Positions 38,916 through 48,159 of a stretch of DNA of 64,000 nucleotides are shown here, one piece after another. The first letter of the stretch is position 1, and each line of letters starts with the position of its first letter. Below the pieces are notes generated by a model, which was not told the DNA's origin, ran no database searches, and saw only the letters and a list, made by a program, of their open reading frames with translations. A program made the position numbers and the translations under genes. The DNA is from Hyparrhenia diplandra (lineage: Eukaryota > Streptophyta > Magnoliopsida > Poales > Poaceae): positions 1-64,000 of the forward strand of contig JADLZK010007821.1 in the NCBI GenBank assembly GCA_015847255.1. Reading direction: 5' to 3'.

Positions 38916-39022
38916 AGGCTGTAGAGCTTTCCTTCTACCGTGAACTTGAAGATGAAGCTTTGGGGCTAATTATCGATGGTTGCCCATCATTGAGGATTCT
39001 TAAGCTATTTGGTTGTATCCAG
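38916..39022 (+). pseudogene. Captured exon of an F-box/LRR-type (cysteine-containing LRR) gene
   Basis: Exon-like segment after TCTATTAG and before CAG|GTATGA. It reads VELSFYRELEDEALGLIIDG then CPSLRILKLFGCIQ. The pattern EDEALGLIIDGCPSLRILKLFGC is that of a cysteine-containing leucine-rich repeat (AMN1 / F-box LRR type, residues xLxxIxxGCPxLxxLxLxGC). Only about one repeat is present, so the parent gene cannot be named. Same strand as the other captured fragments. Confidence 0.6.
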
Positions 39023-40267
39023 GTATGATGAACTTTCTTTCCTAGCAAACCGATCATTACTGTCTCAACAGTATACATAAATAAATGTACTTCATGTAAT
39101 ATGCTCTTTCTGTCAGCAGTTACAATTATGTTCTTTCTTTGATGGGTATTTAATTTTTGCACCATTTCTCTACAGTTTATTACATCAGATTTGGTCTTTT
39201 AGTTTATTTTCTTTTAATCTGTTTAAGCTTCAAGTTTCAAGTGACGGTGGTGAAGGTGGCCTGTTGATTTCAATAGTATAGTGTAGTGAAGGTGGCGTGT
39301 TGATTTCAGTACCTTGCATTCAGTGGATATCCATTCTCTTATTCTCTGTTTCATATATCTAGGCATAGTTGTGATTGGAGATACTATGTATATTTTGCTT
39401 CAAGTGTATTTAGATACATAATTGCAATCTGTTGTTATGTAAATTACAAGTATCAGACACTGCAATTATAGTTTTGAGTATTTGCATTATGCTGTTGTTG
39501 GACCATTTCCCTTGTCGTTTTGTCATTTTCTGCTAGATGATCTAAGTGGTTGCTTGTTTTGCATTTCCTGCAGTAACAGGAAGGGGAATTCGATGGTATG
39601 CCTTGCCATTTGCCAAGTTTTTGGACTGCAGGAATGAATTATTCTGAATCAACACCCCTTTGGACACATCAGTTGTTAGTGAGCACACTGCTGCAGTTGC
39701 TTCTGATGGATCACCGTTCACCTGGGTAAGTCCTGCACAGTTCATTAGAGTGCCAAATATTAAATATAGTTTAGATAAGAGAAGTAAGCGCCTGAGTTGC
39801 AATATTTGTATTGAGAGATGCCATAGTTGAATTACTATACTTCTTTATTTTGCTAGTTGTACCTGAAGATAACCTTCTCTGGTAGTGAAAGAGCTATTTC
39901 TCTGTTCATGTGTACTTGATGCATTCACATTTCTTAGAGCACTGAGATTTAAATTGGCTTCACCCAGCGAGCAATTGACCATTACAGTAACTACCTGGAC
40001 AGTCGATAAACTCTGTTTGGCGATCAGGACTGTATGGTTTAATGCAAACCAAAAGTCCATTTGTTATGGCTTCTTCTGTTGTAATGATATAATTTAAGGA
40101 AAAAACAAGCGGTGGCTTTGTAAAAGTCTATTCTACCATTTTCCGAAAGTTCAAGTAGTCATTAGGGTCTTAAAAGAGAAATGGCGCAAAAATTAAATAC
40201 CCATAAGTGAGTTGACTGTACATGGTTATTATATTTTGTACCTGGTTAGTATAATTACATTACATGT

Positions 40268-41950
40268 GAAGGCGTTGCAAGATGCTGCCCTAATGCAGTG
40301 CTGAGGTTTTAAAGAAAGCTGGAACTTATGATCCCAAGCGTCTTCTTTGATCGGTATGGCTGTTGTACTTCTCAATTTGGTATTATGCATTTCTGCTTCA
40401 TATTGTGTATTGTAGGCTGAAGTTCTTGGAGTTGATCCAAGAGATGTCAGTGTTCCTGTTGTTTGTGGGCATGCTGGGGTAACAATATTGCCCCTCCTCT
40501 CCCAGGTACTGAACATATGCTGATTTCATCACGCTGGAAATGATAATATTGAAATATTATCTAGTTTCTATGACACTATGTGCTGATTTAAAATCTGTTT
40601 ATCTGCAGGTCACACCTCCAAGCTCATTCACTCAGGATGAAATCAAATATTTGACGAACCGCATACAGAATGGTCACACAGTAGTTGTGGAGGTATAATG
40701 TTATTTGACTTTACTGCCTGAAGTGAACCGATATAACGAATAGTGCTCTTCTATAGTCTAAGCTCTTCATCTGATAATTTTTTTGTCCATTAAACATTTG
40801 GTGAACCGTGAACATGCATCTCTAACTGATACATATTATGTATGCACCTATTATTTTCTCTGCATAAACCTTACATAGCGATTTAGTTAGTGGAGAAATA
40901 TATAGTCTGAATCCATCTTTCAGTGTTGTTGTGTATATATATGATTTATGTCGATAAATTGATTGATTTCAGTTTAATGCTCTTGTTTTATTTGCTGGGA
41001 GTCTAGACAGCATGACTAAGTATTTGGCCATGCTTGAGTTGTGAGATCTAGTTGTGGTTGCAACATTGATAAACAATGAGATTCTTCTAGCTGAAGGCAT
41101 ACGGCATACCCTTTTGCATCTCTTATGCATTACACATTAGTTCTAACAATTTCTCAATATTTAATATGAGTTTAAGGAAAATATCACAAATGAAATTGAT
41201 GATGTCATTCATCGCTCAATATTGCATACCTAGAGTTGCATATCCTGATGCATTATGCATCTCTGAAACTACCACAAGTCCATTTTGACTGCTTCCTGAA
41301 GTAATTTCCAGTTAACTGGAAACTGTGTGAGTAATGAATGTTGTTTTCATTGATTTCAGGCAAAGGCTGGAGCAGGCTCTGCAACTCTGTCAATGGTAGG
41401 GTTTACATATACATGATAGCTTACTTTATTAGGTGATCAAAAGTTTAGTTTCTATACTAACAGAAGAAAAACCTCACTCTTTTGCTGCAGCAAAATTCGG
41501 CGATGCATGCTTGCGAGCTATGCGGCTTAAGCTGGCATTGTGGAATGCTCATATGTTGCATCCGAGGTAACCTTCCTTACACAAAATCTGTATATTTCCC
41601 ATTCACATACCACCCAAACATCGACCCTTATCTTAGTTCACAGGGGGGCTTGTACTCATTTCTGTTTTTCCATTTGGCATCAGGTGACAGAGCTGCCGTT
41701 CTTTGCAACAAAAGTGAGGCTTGGTCGTGGTGGAGTTGAGGAGATCCTCCCACTTGGACCTTTGAATGACTTTGAGAGGTACCCTAGCTATACAGTATAC
41801 ACTGAGTATCAAAATTATTAGATGATGAATTCTCTCGATCTCTGAAATGCATTGGGCTAATGCTTCCTTGATCTCTGGGGAAAACAGAAGCGGCAAAGAA
41901 GGACTGAGTGAGAGCATTCAGAAGGGCATATCGCTTTCATGAACAAGTGA
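40268..41950 (+). pseudogene. Captured 3' half of a glyoxysomal/peroxisomal-type malate dehydrogenase gene
   Basis: The parent enzyme interconverts malate and oxaloacetate with NAD. Segments with splice-like borders: 40,268-40,345 (EVLKKAGTYDPKRLL, then TGA), 40,416-40,505 (AEVLGVDPRDVSVPVVCGHA), 40,609-40,692 (VTPPSSFTQDEIKYLTNRIQ), 41,360-41,395 (AKAGAGSATLSM), 41,491-41,566 (AKFGDACLRAMR, frame change, AGIVECSYVASE), 41,684-41,778 (VTELPFFATKVRLGRGGVEE then ILPLGPLNDFER) and 41,888-41,950 (LSESIQKGIS). GHAG retains the catalytic-His neighbourhood. The N-terminal half with the NAD-binding GxxGxxG is missing, one exon has a stop and one a frameshift. Kept introns argue for DNA-level capture. 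Family is secure; the organelle subtype is inferred from the C-terminus. Confidence 0.85.
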
Positions 41951-42934
41951 AGTGATTCCAGTATGTAAATTCAGTTAGTAAATTTACCTTTTGCTGGTGT
42001 CCTGTATGGGTTGGATGGGCTGAAGAAAGGGCATCTTGGGTAGTGCGATGGAGCTAATGACCTTGATTGGCTACGGATGGTGCAACCAGTTATTGAAGAA
42101 AGGATTAAGTGCTACTCAGAGTGAGATCAAGTTCAATAGTATGGCCATCGTATTTTTTCTGTAGGGAAGTTGGGTGGGCGTGTTGGTTGGAACGGTATTA
42201 TAGAGTGTGATTCTGTTTGTGACAGACTGACAAAAACATATGCAACAGAATTTGTTTTGTATTTACACTTCTGTAGTGGTAGAGTTGTTATTTTATCATG
42301 TACTGACAGAAACGACTTGCATGTGTGTTTACTGGGCCAAATGTGCACCAATTTGAGTTAGCGGGTAACGGTTTATCCACCCGTTAAGGTTTGGCGGGTT
42401 TGATTCGCGAGCCCGTTAATATTGCCAGCGTACAGAAACCACCAGAATCGAATCTGATCGTCGGATCCAGATCTGATGGTCCATAGGCGTCGCCTGAAAT
42501 CTCACGTTTTTTCAGGCATCTGAAATATAGCAACTTCTAACTTTTAAGTCGTTGAGTTTAGAAATGTGAAAATCATATTAATAGATTTGTCTTGAAAATT
42601 ACTTTTATAAAAATATACATATATATAACTTTTTAATAAATATTTTTATAGAAAAGACAAGTAAAAGTTGTTTTTTTTTGAGACCGTGTCGCTATCCTAA
42701 ACGAGTATTGTTTTCTCTCTATTGGGTTATTGTTGAAGTGGCATATCTTCTCACTATGTTGTTCTTCCTATGGTGTTGTTCAGGTTCCACCGTTGTGTGG
42801 GCTTGCCTTTTTTTTCTGAGTGACAAATGACTAATCTCCGTGAGATAAGTGAATTTGTTGCTTTGGTCACTTGATTTATTTTTCAGTTTATAATAATTTG
42901 TGTTAGTTTTATGATTTATTTTTTTTTTCTAGAA

Positions 42935-42963
42935 CCGTGGCGTTAGCACGGGCAATATACTAG
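42935..42963 (+). other. Helitron 3' terminal hairpin and CTAG
   Basis: Stem CCGTG/CACGG with loop GCGTTAG, then GGCAATATA-type spacer and terminal CTAG at 42,960-42,963. This arrangement is characteristic of plant Helitron 3' ends. Confidence 0.7.
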
Positions 42964-43700
42964 GAGCTGAGGCGGTGTCAGTCGCTGTGGGCTGTAATAC
43001 TAATCCAAGTGTCACTCACTCAGTCGTGCTGCACTAAGCTAAGTAGCTAATTAAGGTGCTGCCTAACTCGTTAATACTACTCCCTCTATCCCTAATTGAC
43101 CATCACCATTGGTTTTCGTCATAAGTTTATTTCAATTTATATAAAATATATGCAACATTTATATCTCCAAATAAATTTATTAAAAACTAAAAAGAAAAGA
43201 TCTTTCCGATGATAATAATTACTTAGCGATAAATATTTATATATTTTAATATATAATTACCGGTATTAGTTTATCGGGAAGCGAGAACGACAAACGTTTA
43301 GGGCACGTACAACGCCGTCCCTCTCTGATGCCATTTTTGCAAAAAGCACCCCGACTGACGGACGTCTCGTGAGGCGACAGCGAGCGAGGGCCCGTGCTCC
43401 GAGGTCCAATAGCCGGCTGGATAGGACGCATGCGGATCGCGCGGTCGAGCTCCAGCTCCACCGCGACGTGAGCACCTCGTCCCTGCCGCCGCCGCGCGAG
43501 CCGCGCTACACGACGACCTCCGACCCGGCCGCCGAGAGCCGCACATGCGAAAACATCGTACGTACAGCTGGTGATGCCCTGAGCCGCACATGAGAAAACA
43601 TACAGTAGTACACGACGACCTCCGGTGCTCGGTCGCTCAGCCTCAGCCCCTGCATGCCATGCCACCGGTATCTTGTTTGTTTGATGCGCTGCGCTGCAAA
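42964..43700. other. Upstream region of GA 2-oxidase
   Basis: Contains a possible Stowaway terminus at 43,080 (CTCCCTCTATCCC after TA, no second end found), an AT-rich stretch to 43,260, and a GC-rich promoter-proximal region. From 43,507 several short direct repeats occur: TACACGACGACCTCCG at 43,507 and 43,609; GAGCCGCACATG at 43,536 and 43,581; GTACAGCT(G/A)GTGATGCCCTG at 43,562 and 43,710. Confidence 0.5.
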
Positions 43701-43742
43701 TTCTTGTCAGTACAGCTAGTGATGCCCTGGGCGGCTGGCGCC

Positions 43743-43749
43743 TATATAT
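43743..43749 (+). promoter_or_regulatory. TATA box of GA 2-oxidase gene
   Basis: TATATAT within GCGCCTATATATTGGAGG, 87 bp before the ATG. A CACAC-rich 5' UTR (about 43,800-43,822) lies between it and the start codon. Confidence 0.65.
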
Positions 43750-43835
43750 TGGAGGCCCATGAGCTCAGCCTGCTCGCAAGGAGAGTCTACGCTCGCTCGC
43801 CACACCACACCACACCACACCAGCAGGCAGCAGCC

Positions 43836-44995
43836 ATGGTGGCGATCGAGCAGATCCCGCTGGCCAATGCGGACATCCCGTGCGTGGACCTGTCGGCGCC
43901 GGGCGCAGCCGCCGCGGTGGGCGACGCGTGCCGCAGCGTGGGCTTCTTCAGGGCGACCAACCACGGCGTGCCGGCGCGCGTTACCGAGGCGCTGGAGGCC
44001 CGCGCGATGGCCTTCTTCGCGCTGCCCGCGCAGGAGAAGCTGGACATGTCCGGCCCCATGGGGTACGGCAGCAAGAGGATCGGCTCCAACGGCGACGTCG
44101 GGTGGCTGGAGTACCTCCTCCTCTCCGTCAGCGCCAACACCTCCTCGCTGCCGCCCTCGCTCCGGTAAGCTATACTCTATATAGCTAGCTAGCTGTTGAT
44201 CGTCTGCGCACCTGGACTGGCCGGGATATATTATATATATGCATGCAGGACGGCATTGGAGGAGTACGCGGCGGCGGTGAGGGAGGTCTGCGGGCGGGTG
44301 CTGGAGCTCATAGCGGAAGGCCTGGGGTTGGACCGGTCCTTGCTGCGCGCGATGGTGATGGGGCGGGAAGGCAGCGACGAGCTGGTGCGGGTGAACCACT
44401 ACCCGCCGTGCCCGTGCGGCGTGACGGGGTTCGGGGAGCACACGGACCCGCAGATCATCTCCGTGCTCAGGTCCAACCGCACGGCGGGCCTGCAGATCAA
44501 GCTCCGGGACGGCAGGTGGGTCCCCGTGCCCCCCGCCCCGGAATCCTTCTTCGTCAACGTCGGAGACGCGCTGCAGGTAAGGTAGCTAGTATATATTTTG
44601 GTTGGTCACTTTAAAAATTTTTCCAGCTCTAGTGCTGTGCTAGCTGCTTGCTCCGGCGGCGCATTGTCGATCGCTCATGGCCTTCCGGGCGTGCGCAGGT
44701 CCTGACGAACGGGCGCTTCGGAGAGCGTGAAGCACCGGGTGGTGGCGCCGGAGGGGCGCAGTCACGGACACGGCTGTCGGTGATCTACTTCGGCGGGCCG
44801 GCGCCGTCGCAGCGGATCGCGCCGCTGCCGCAGGTGATGCGGGACGGGGAGCAGAGCCTGTACCGGGACTTCACGTGGGCCGAGTACAAGACCGCCATGT
44901 ACAAGACCCGCCTCGCCGACCACCGCCTCGGCGCCTTCGAGCTGCGCGCCACCAACACCAACAGCATGCCGGCGCAGGTGGCAGAGGTGCACTAG
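43836..44995 (+). CDS. GA2ox: Gibberellin 2-beta-dioxygenase (GA 2-oxidase), C19-GA type
   Basis: Cytosolic Fe(II)/2-oxoglutarate dioxygenase that inactivates gibberellins by 2-beta-hydroxylation. Three exons: 43,836-44,164, 44,249-44,576 and 44,699-44,995, with GT-AG introns; 317 codons plus TAG. The N-terminal dioxygenase domain reads IPCVDLSAPG...GFFRATNHGVPARV. The core has NHYPPCP, FGEHTDPQ (His174 and Asp176, iron ligands) and RLS (Arg244, Ser246, 2-oxoglutarate contact). The C-terminus YFGGPAPSQRIAPLP...FTWAEYKTAMYKTRL is diagnostic of GA2ox. Oddity: between 44,719 and 44,756 the frame is shifted by two compensating 1-bp indels, replacing the SVKHRVVAPEG-like block and removing the third iron ligand (distal His). 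As read the enzyme should be inactive; a consensus error is equally possible. Start chosen as the first ATG after the TATA box, matching the family N-terminus. Confidence 0.9.
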
Positions 44996-45090
44996 TAGTA
45001 GTAGACCACTGCCACACTAGTGGTTCCTACACTAGCGTACCATGCCTAGTAGCTTGGGGAGCTGTACCAGGCTAGGCTAGCTGCTGCCCT

Positions 45091-45375
45091 GGGCCTCGTT
45101 TAGTTGGGCTAAAGTTTTGCCAAAAAGATCGCTCGACTTCTCAGAAGTGGCTGTGCAGAAGACGCGTTTCGTTTGTTAGTGGTAAATATTATCCAACCAT
45201 GGGGTAACTAGGCTCAAAAGAATCGTCTCATGCAATAACATCTAAACTGTGTAATTAGTTATTTTTTTTTTACCTACATTTAATACTCCGAACATATGTC
45301 TTTTGGTGTATTTAATGTGATGTGATGGAGAGAGTCTAAAACTTTGCAAAACTTTAGCCAAACTAAACGTGGCCC
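45091..45375. mobile_element. MITE with GGGCC...GGCCC ends just 3' of GA2ox
   Basis: Left end GGGCCTCGTTTAGTTGGGCT followed by AAAGTTTTGCC; right end CAAAACTTTAGCC then AAACTAAACGTGGCCC. Together they form about 30-bp imperfect inverted repeats around 285 bp of non-coding DNA. The duplication is unclear (CTG on both sides if ends are GGCC). It starts 95 bp after the GA2ox stop and may overlap its 3' UTR. Superfamily not assigned. Confidence 0.75.
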
Positions 45376-45429
45376 TGGTGTCGTGTCCATGGACCATGGA
45401 GCGAGTCCACAGTCCACCTCTCCTTCTTT

Positions 45430-46000
45430 TGTTTAATCATCTTGCTATTAGTAATGAGAGGCTTCAACCAAGGCTCCACGCTAATTCTCACGCTAAGAAA
45501 AAAAAAATACTAAAAATTCTCATATTAATTAAAAACATCCAAAACCATCAGATCTCATTTAGAATTACCCACCTTTGCCATTATAGATAAAAAATTGGCC
45601 TAAAATCATATTGTTTCTGAGGAAAAAAAAACCAGTCACGCGTAAAAAATCTTGATCGACAAGTACCCATCGTGTTTGTGGCCGGTTCTATTATAAGAAG
45701 ATCAGCCACGTTAAGATATGTTAAAATAAAACTCATATCACATGGGGCCCACCAACTATGTCACTAGGTTAAACTCATACCGTGTATTTTTATCTGAATG
45801 GCCTCATTACACCGTTAGGAAAGATAATTTAGAATAACCACCTGATATCTATTATAAATTACCCAACTCCACCGTTACGAAAGATGATGCAAACTAAGCC
45901 CTAAGTTTGCATTTACATTACCTATATTTATCTGCCATTATGAAAGATAATATGAAGCAACACATTTTAATTTGTGTGTAATTAAGTTATCCACATTAGC
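45430..46000 (-). repeat. Inverted copy of the 28.6-29.7-kb AT-rich repeat
   Basis: On the minus strand, 45,780 to 45,430 aligns with 29,249-29,730. Landmarks are ATGTGATATGAG, TTAACATATCTTAACGTGGC, GAACCGGCCACAAACACGAT, GGGTACTTGTC, AATGAGATC and ATTACTAATA. From 45,800 to 45,960 the GGTGGGTAATTT-type motif recurs on the minus strand. No coding capacity. Confidence 0.75.
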
Positions 46001-46756
46001 TTAAGGAAATTAAACAAACACATCTCTTAAAATAAATCCCTCAGTCCTTAAAGAGATGTGATTCTCACTTTTCGAGAAGTCGTAAAGTTTTAACTTGATC
46101 AAGAAATATATTTTTATAGTATACTTATCTGAAGTCTTGAATATTAATAGTATCATTTCATTGTATTCTTATCTGAAGTCATAAATGTTAATAGTACTTT
46201 CTATAGTCTTAGTAAAACTTAAGAAAGTCGACTCAATGCAAACACATAATTGCGTCCTTTTAGGATAGAGGTAGGACATATAAATACTAATAGAAAACAT
46301 TATAGAAAATAATTCATTAATCATAAGTACAAATCCTAATTAAAAAAATAAAGCATATAGCTATCTTCCACCACATAGACAAACATATATACATTTGTAT
46401 AAATACTTATTTTAATAGTTGATCAAACATGAAATAATATTTCTTAAACAAAAACCACGCAGCAATACCATCGACAATTCACTTTATCTAATACTCCCTG
46501 ATAATGAATTTTGTAAGTTCTTATTTTAATTATAAATTTTGACTAAAAAGTCATGCCATATCAATATTATTATTAATAAAATTTTAAGCACCCTATGTTT
46601 TATAAAACAACACTCTTTGGAAATATAATTTTGTAATATAACAAATTGAACATGTTGATTGATGTGGTGCAAGATTATTTGTACGAACTAATAGTGGTTG
46701 CCTAGGACCTATAATATTTTTATAAAAAATATTCAAATAAAAGATACAATGAGCAC
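46001..46756. other. AT-rich intergenic DNA
   Basis: Nothing recognisable on either strand. Confidence 0.4.
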
Positions 46757-46960
46757 TTTTTTTGCGACGAAAAAGAAGAATATATTATATGATAGCGAGG
46801 TACATCAAGATATTACAAGCACTCTGGATTACAGAAAAGTACCCACGCTGTGAATAGCACAACTCAAAAACCTAACTTTGTTAAAAGCTTTGTGCGGTGT
46901 AGATGACCGCCTGAGGCAAACACTCGACAACGAAAAGACGGCCTGAGAACAAATGCCCAC
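46757..46960 (-). mobile_element. Possible LINE or SINE 3' tail, minus strand
   Basis: On the minus strand a GC-moderate segment ends in ATTCTTCTTTTTCGTCGCAA AAAAA, i.e. a short A tail at 46,757-46,763. This is the style of a grass non-LTR element 3' end. No domain is present and no duplication was found, so this is tentative. Confidence 0.3.
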
Positions 46961-48159
46961 TTTAATACTCCTTTTTCTAAAGAAGGACAAAATGAGAGTT
47001 ATAAAAGATATAACAAAAAAAAGAGATTCAACTTAACTTGAGGATTAAAAATTTATAGCAATCAATAAATTTGAAATTTAGAAGTTAAAATTTGGATTGA
47101 TGGCATCACAAGATGTATGCTGCAACAAGCCACCACCGTTTAAGCCAAGTTTTCAGTTAATGTATGATGAAGATACACATAGGTGACATGTGAAGGGAAA
47201 AAAAACTTTTGATATGGATGAAAAAGATTAGTAATAGATAGTTTTTTTATAATTGGATAGGAACTACATAGTATCTATTATGCCTATTGTGTTAGAAAAT
47301 GAACAAAGTGAAAAAAATCCCCTACAACTTAATATAAATAGTGTTTATTAGTCGAAGATATTAACCAATATAATTCTAACCCGAAGCACGGTTTGATAGA
47401 CTGTATCGGGTAACTGAAATGTGACAGCAACCCGGTGGATTGGCCGGCGGCCCAGGACTGGAGGAAGCCTGGCCTGCGGCCTGCTGCTTTCTCGCTGCAG
47501 GCAGGCTTGGCTCTCCTCTCTGCGCCGCGCCTGAGCCTGACCGCTAGCTCTGCCTGCGTGTACATGGCCGTCCTTGTATGTATAGTAGTTAGTGGCAGTA
47601 GCTGAAATGTGGTAGTGACGTTGTTTGCATGTCATGCTGCCACTTCTACTCTGTTCACTAAACGGCAGGCAGGCGCCGTAGTATGCTGTACTACAGATTA
47701 CTGCTGCTGCTGCTCGAGGCACCGTACGTGTCCGTACATGAGCAAGCAGGCTGTGTGCATGATGTAGCTGCTGCATCTGTGACGGCGACAGGAACTGTTA
47801 AGGGAAGCAGCACTAGTATAAGAAAGGAACCAAGGCGTACATCTGATCTGGACATTCTAATCTGGCCTACTACATCAAAATTGGATCAATTACAAGAACA
47901 AGGACGCCAACAACACAGTTGGACCAATACAGATCGTGTAAAAACACTAACCAGCTGATTGGAGCTTCCTAAATCTTCGAGCTCCTACCTCACACCCGTG
48001 CTTATCGCTCATATTGAGCCGGCAATGGAGGAGCAACAACACCTACACTATCAAGTGGATCCAATGATCGTGTCAAAAAGGAGAATACCAGCCAACCGAA
48101 CTAAACCTGGCTTGGGTATGATGAAGAGACAGCATCCAGCAACCCTTCGCTTCGCTTAG
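46961..48159. other. Intergenic DNA and 3' flank of the galactosyltransferase gene
   Basis: 46,961-47,400 is AT-rich. 47,400-48,159 is more mixed and, read on the minus strand, is the likely 3' UTR of the gene ending at 48,160. I see no clear poly(A) signal that decides the end. Confidence 0.4.

Larger units (their letters stand above)
35318..39497 (+). repeat. Five dispersed copies of an 80-bp repeat
   Basis: Copies at about 35,318-35,397, 36,998-37,077, 37,672-37,750, 38,353-38,432 and 39,419-39,497, all on the plus strand. Shared core: TTATTAGTAGTAAATTGCA ... CTGCAATTAT.GT ... CATGTGCAATATC. Copies 1, 3 and 4 form one subgroup (GCACATTTATTA...), copies 2 and 5 another (TGTAAATTGCAA...GCAATTATAGTT). 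Spacing is irregular (0.67-1.7 kb). Non-coding. Confidence 0.8.
29781..42963 (+). mobile_element. Probable 13.2-kb non-autonomous Helitron carrying gene fragments
   Basis: Proposed 5' end: TCTCTAATATAATTAAAA at 29,781, preceded by A. Proposed 3' end: hairpin CCGTG-GCGTTAG-CACGG (42,935-42,951), an 8-base spacer and CTAG (42,960-42,963). TC start, a subterminal hairpin about 10 nt from a CTAG terminus and no TIR or TSD are Helitron hallmarks. The cargo is intron-containing fragments of unrelated genes, all on the plus strand, as in maize gene-capturing Helitrons. Caveat: the base after CTAG is G, not the usual T, so either end could be mis-set. Confidence 0.6.

Noticed and set aside
43080..43300. 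Second Stowaway MITE upstream of GA2ox
   Set aside because: Only one terminus (CTCCCTCTATCCC after TA) is present; no inverted partner or second TA was found.
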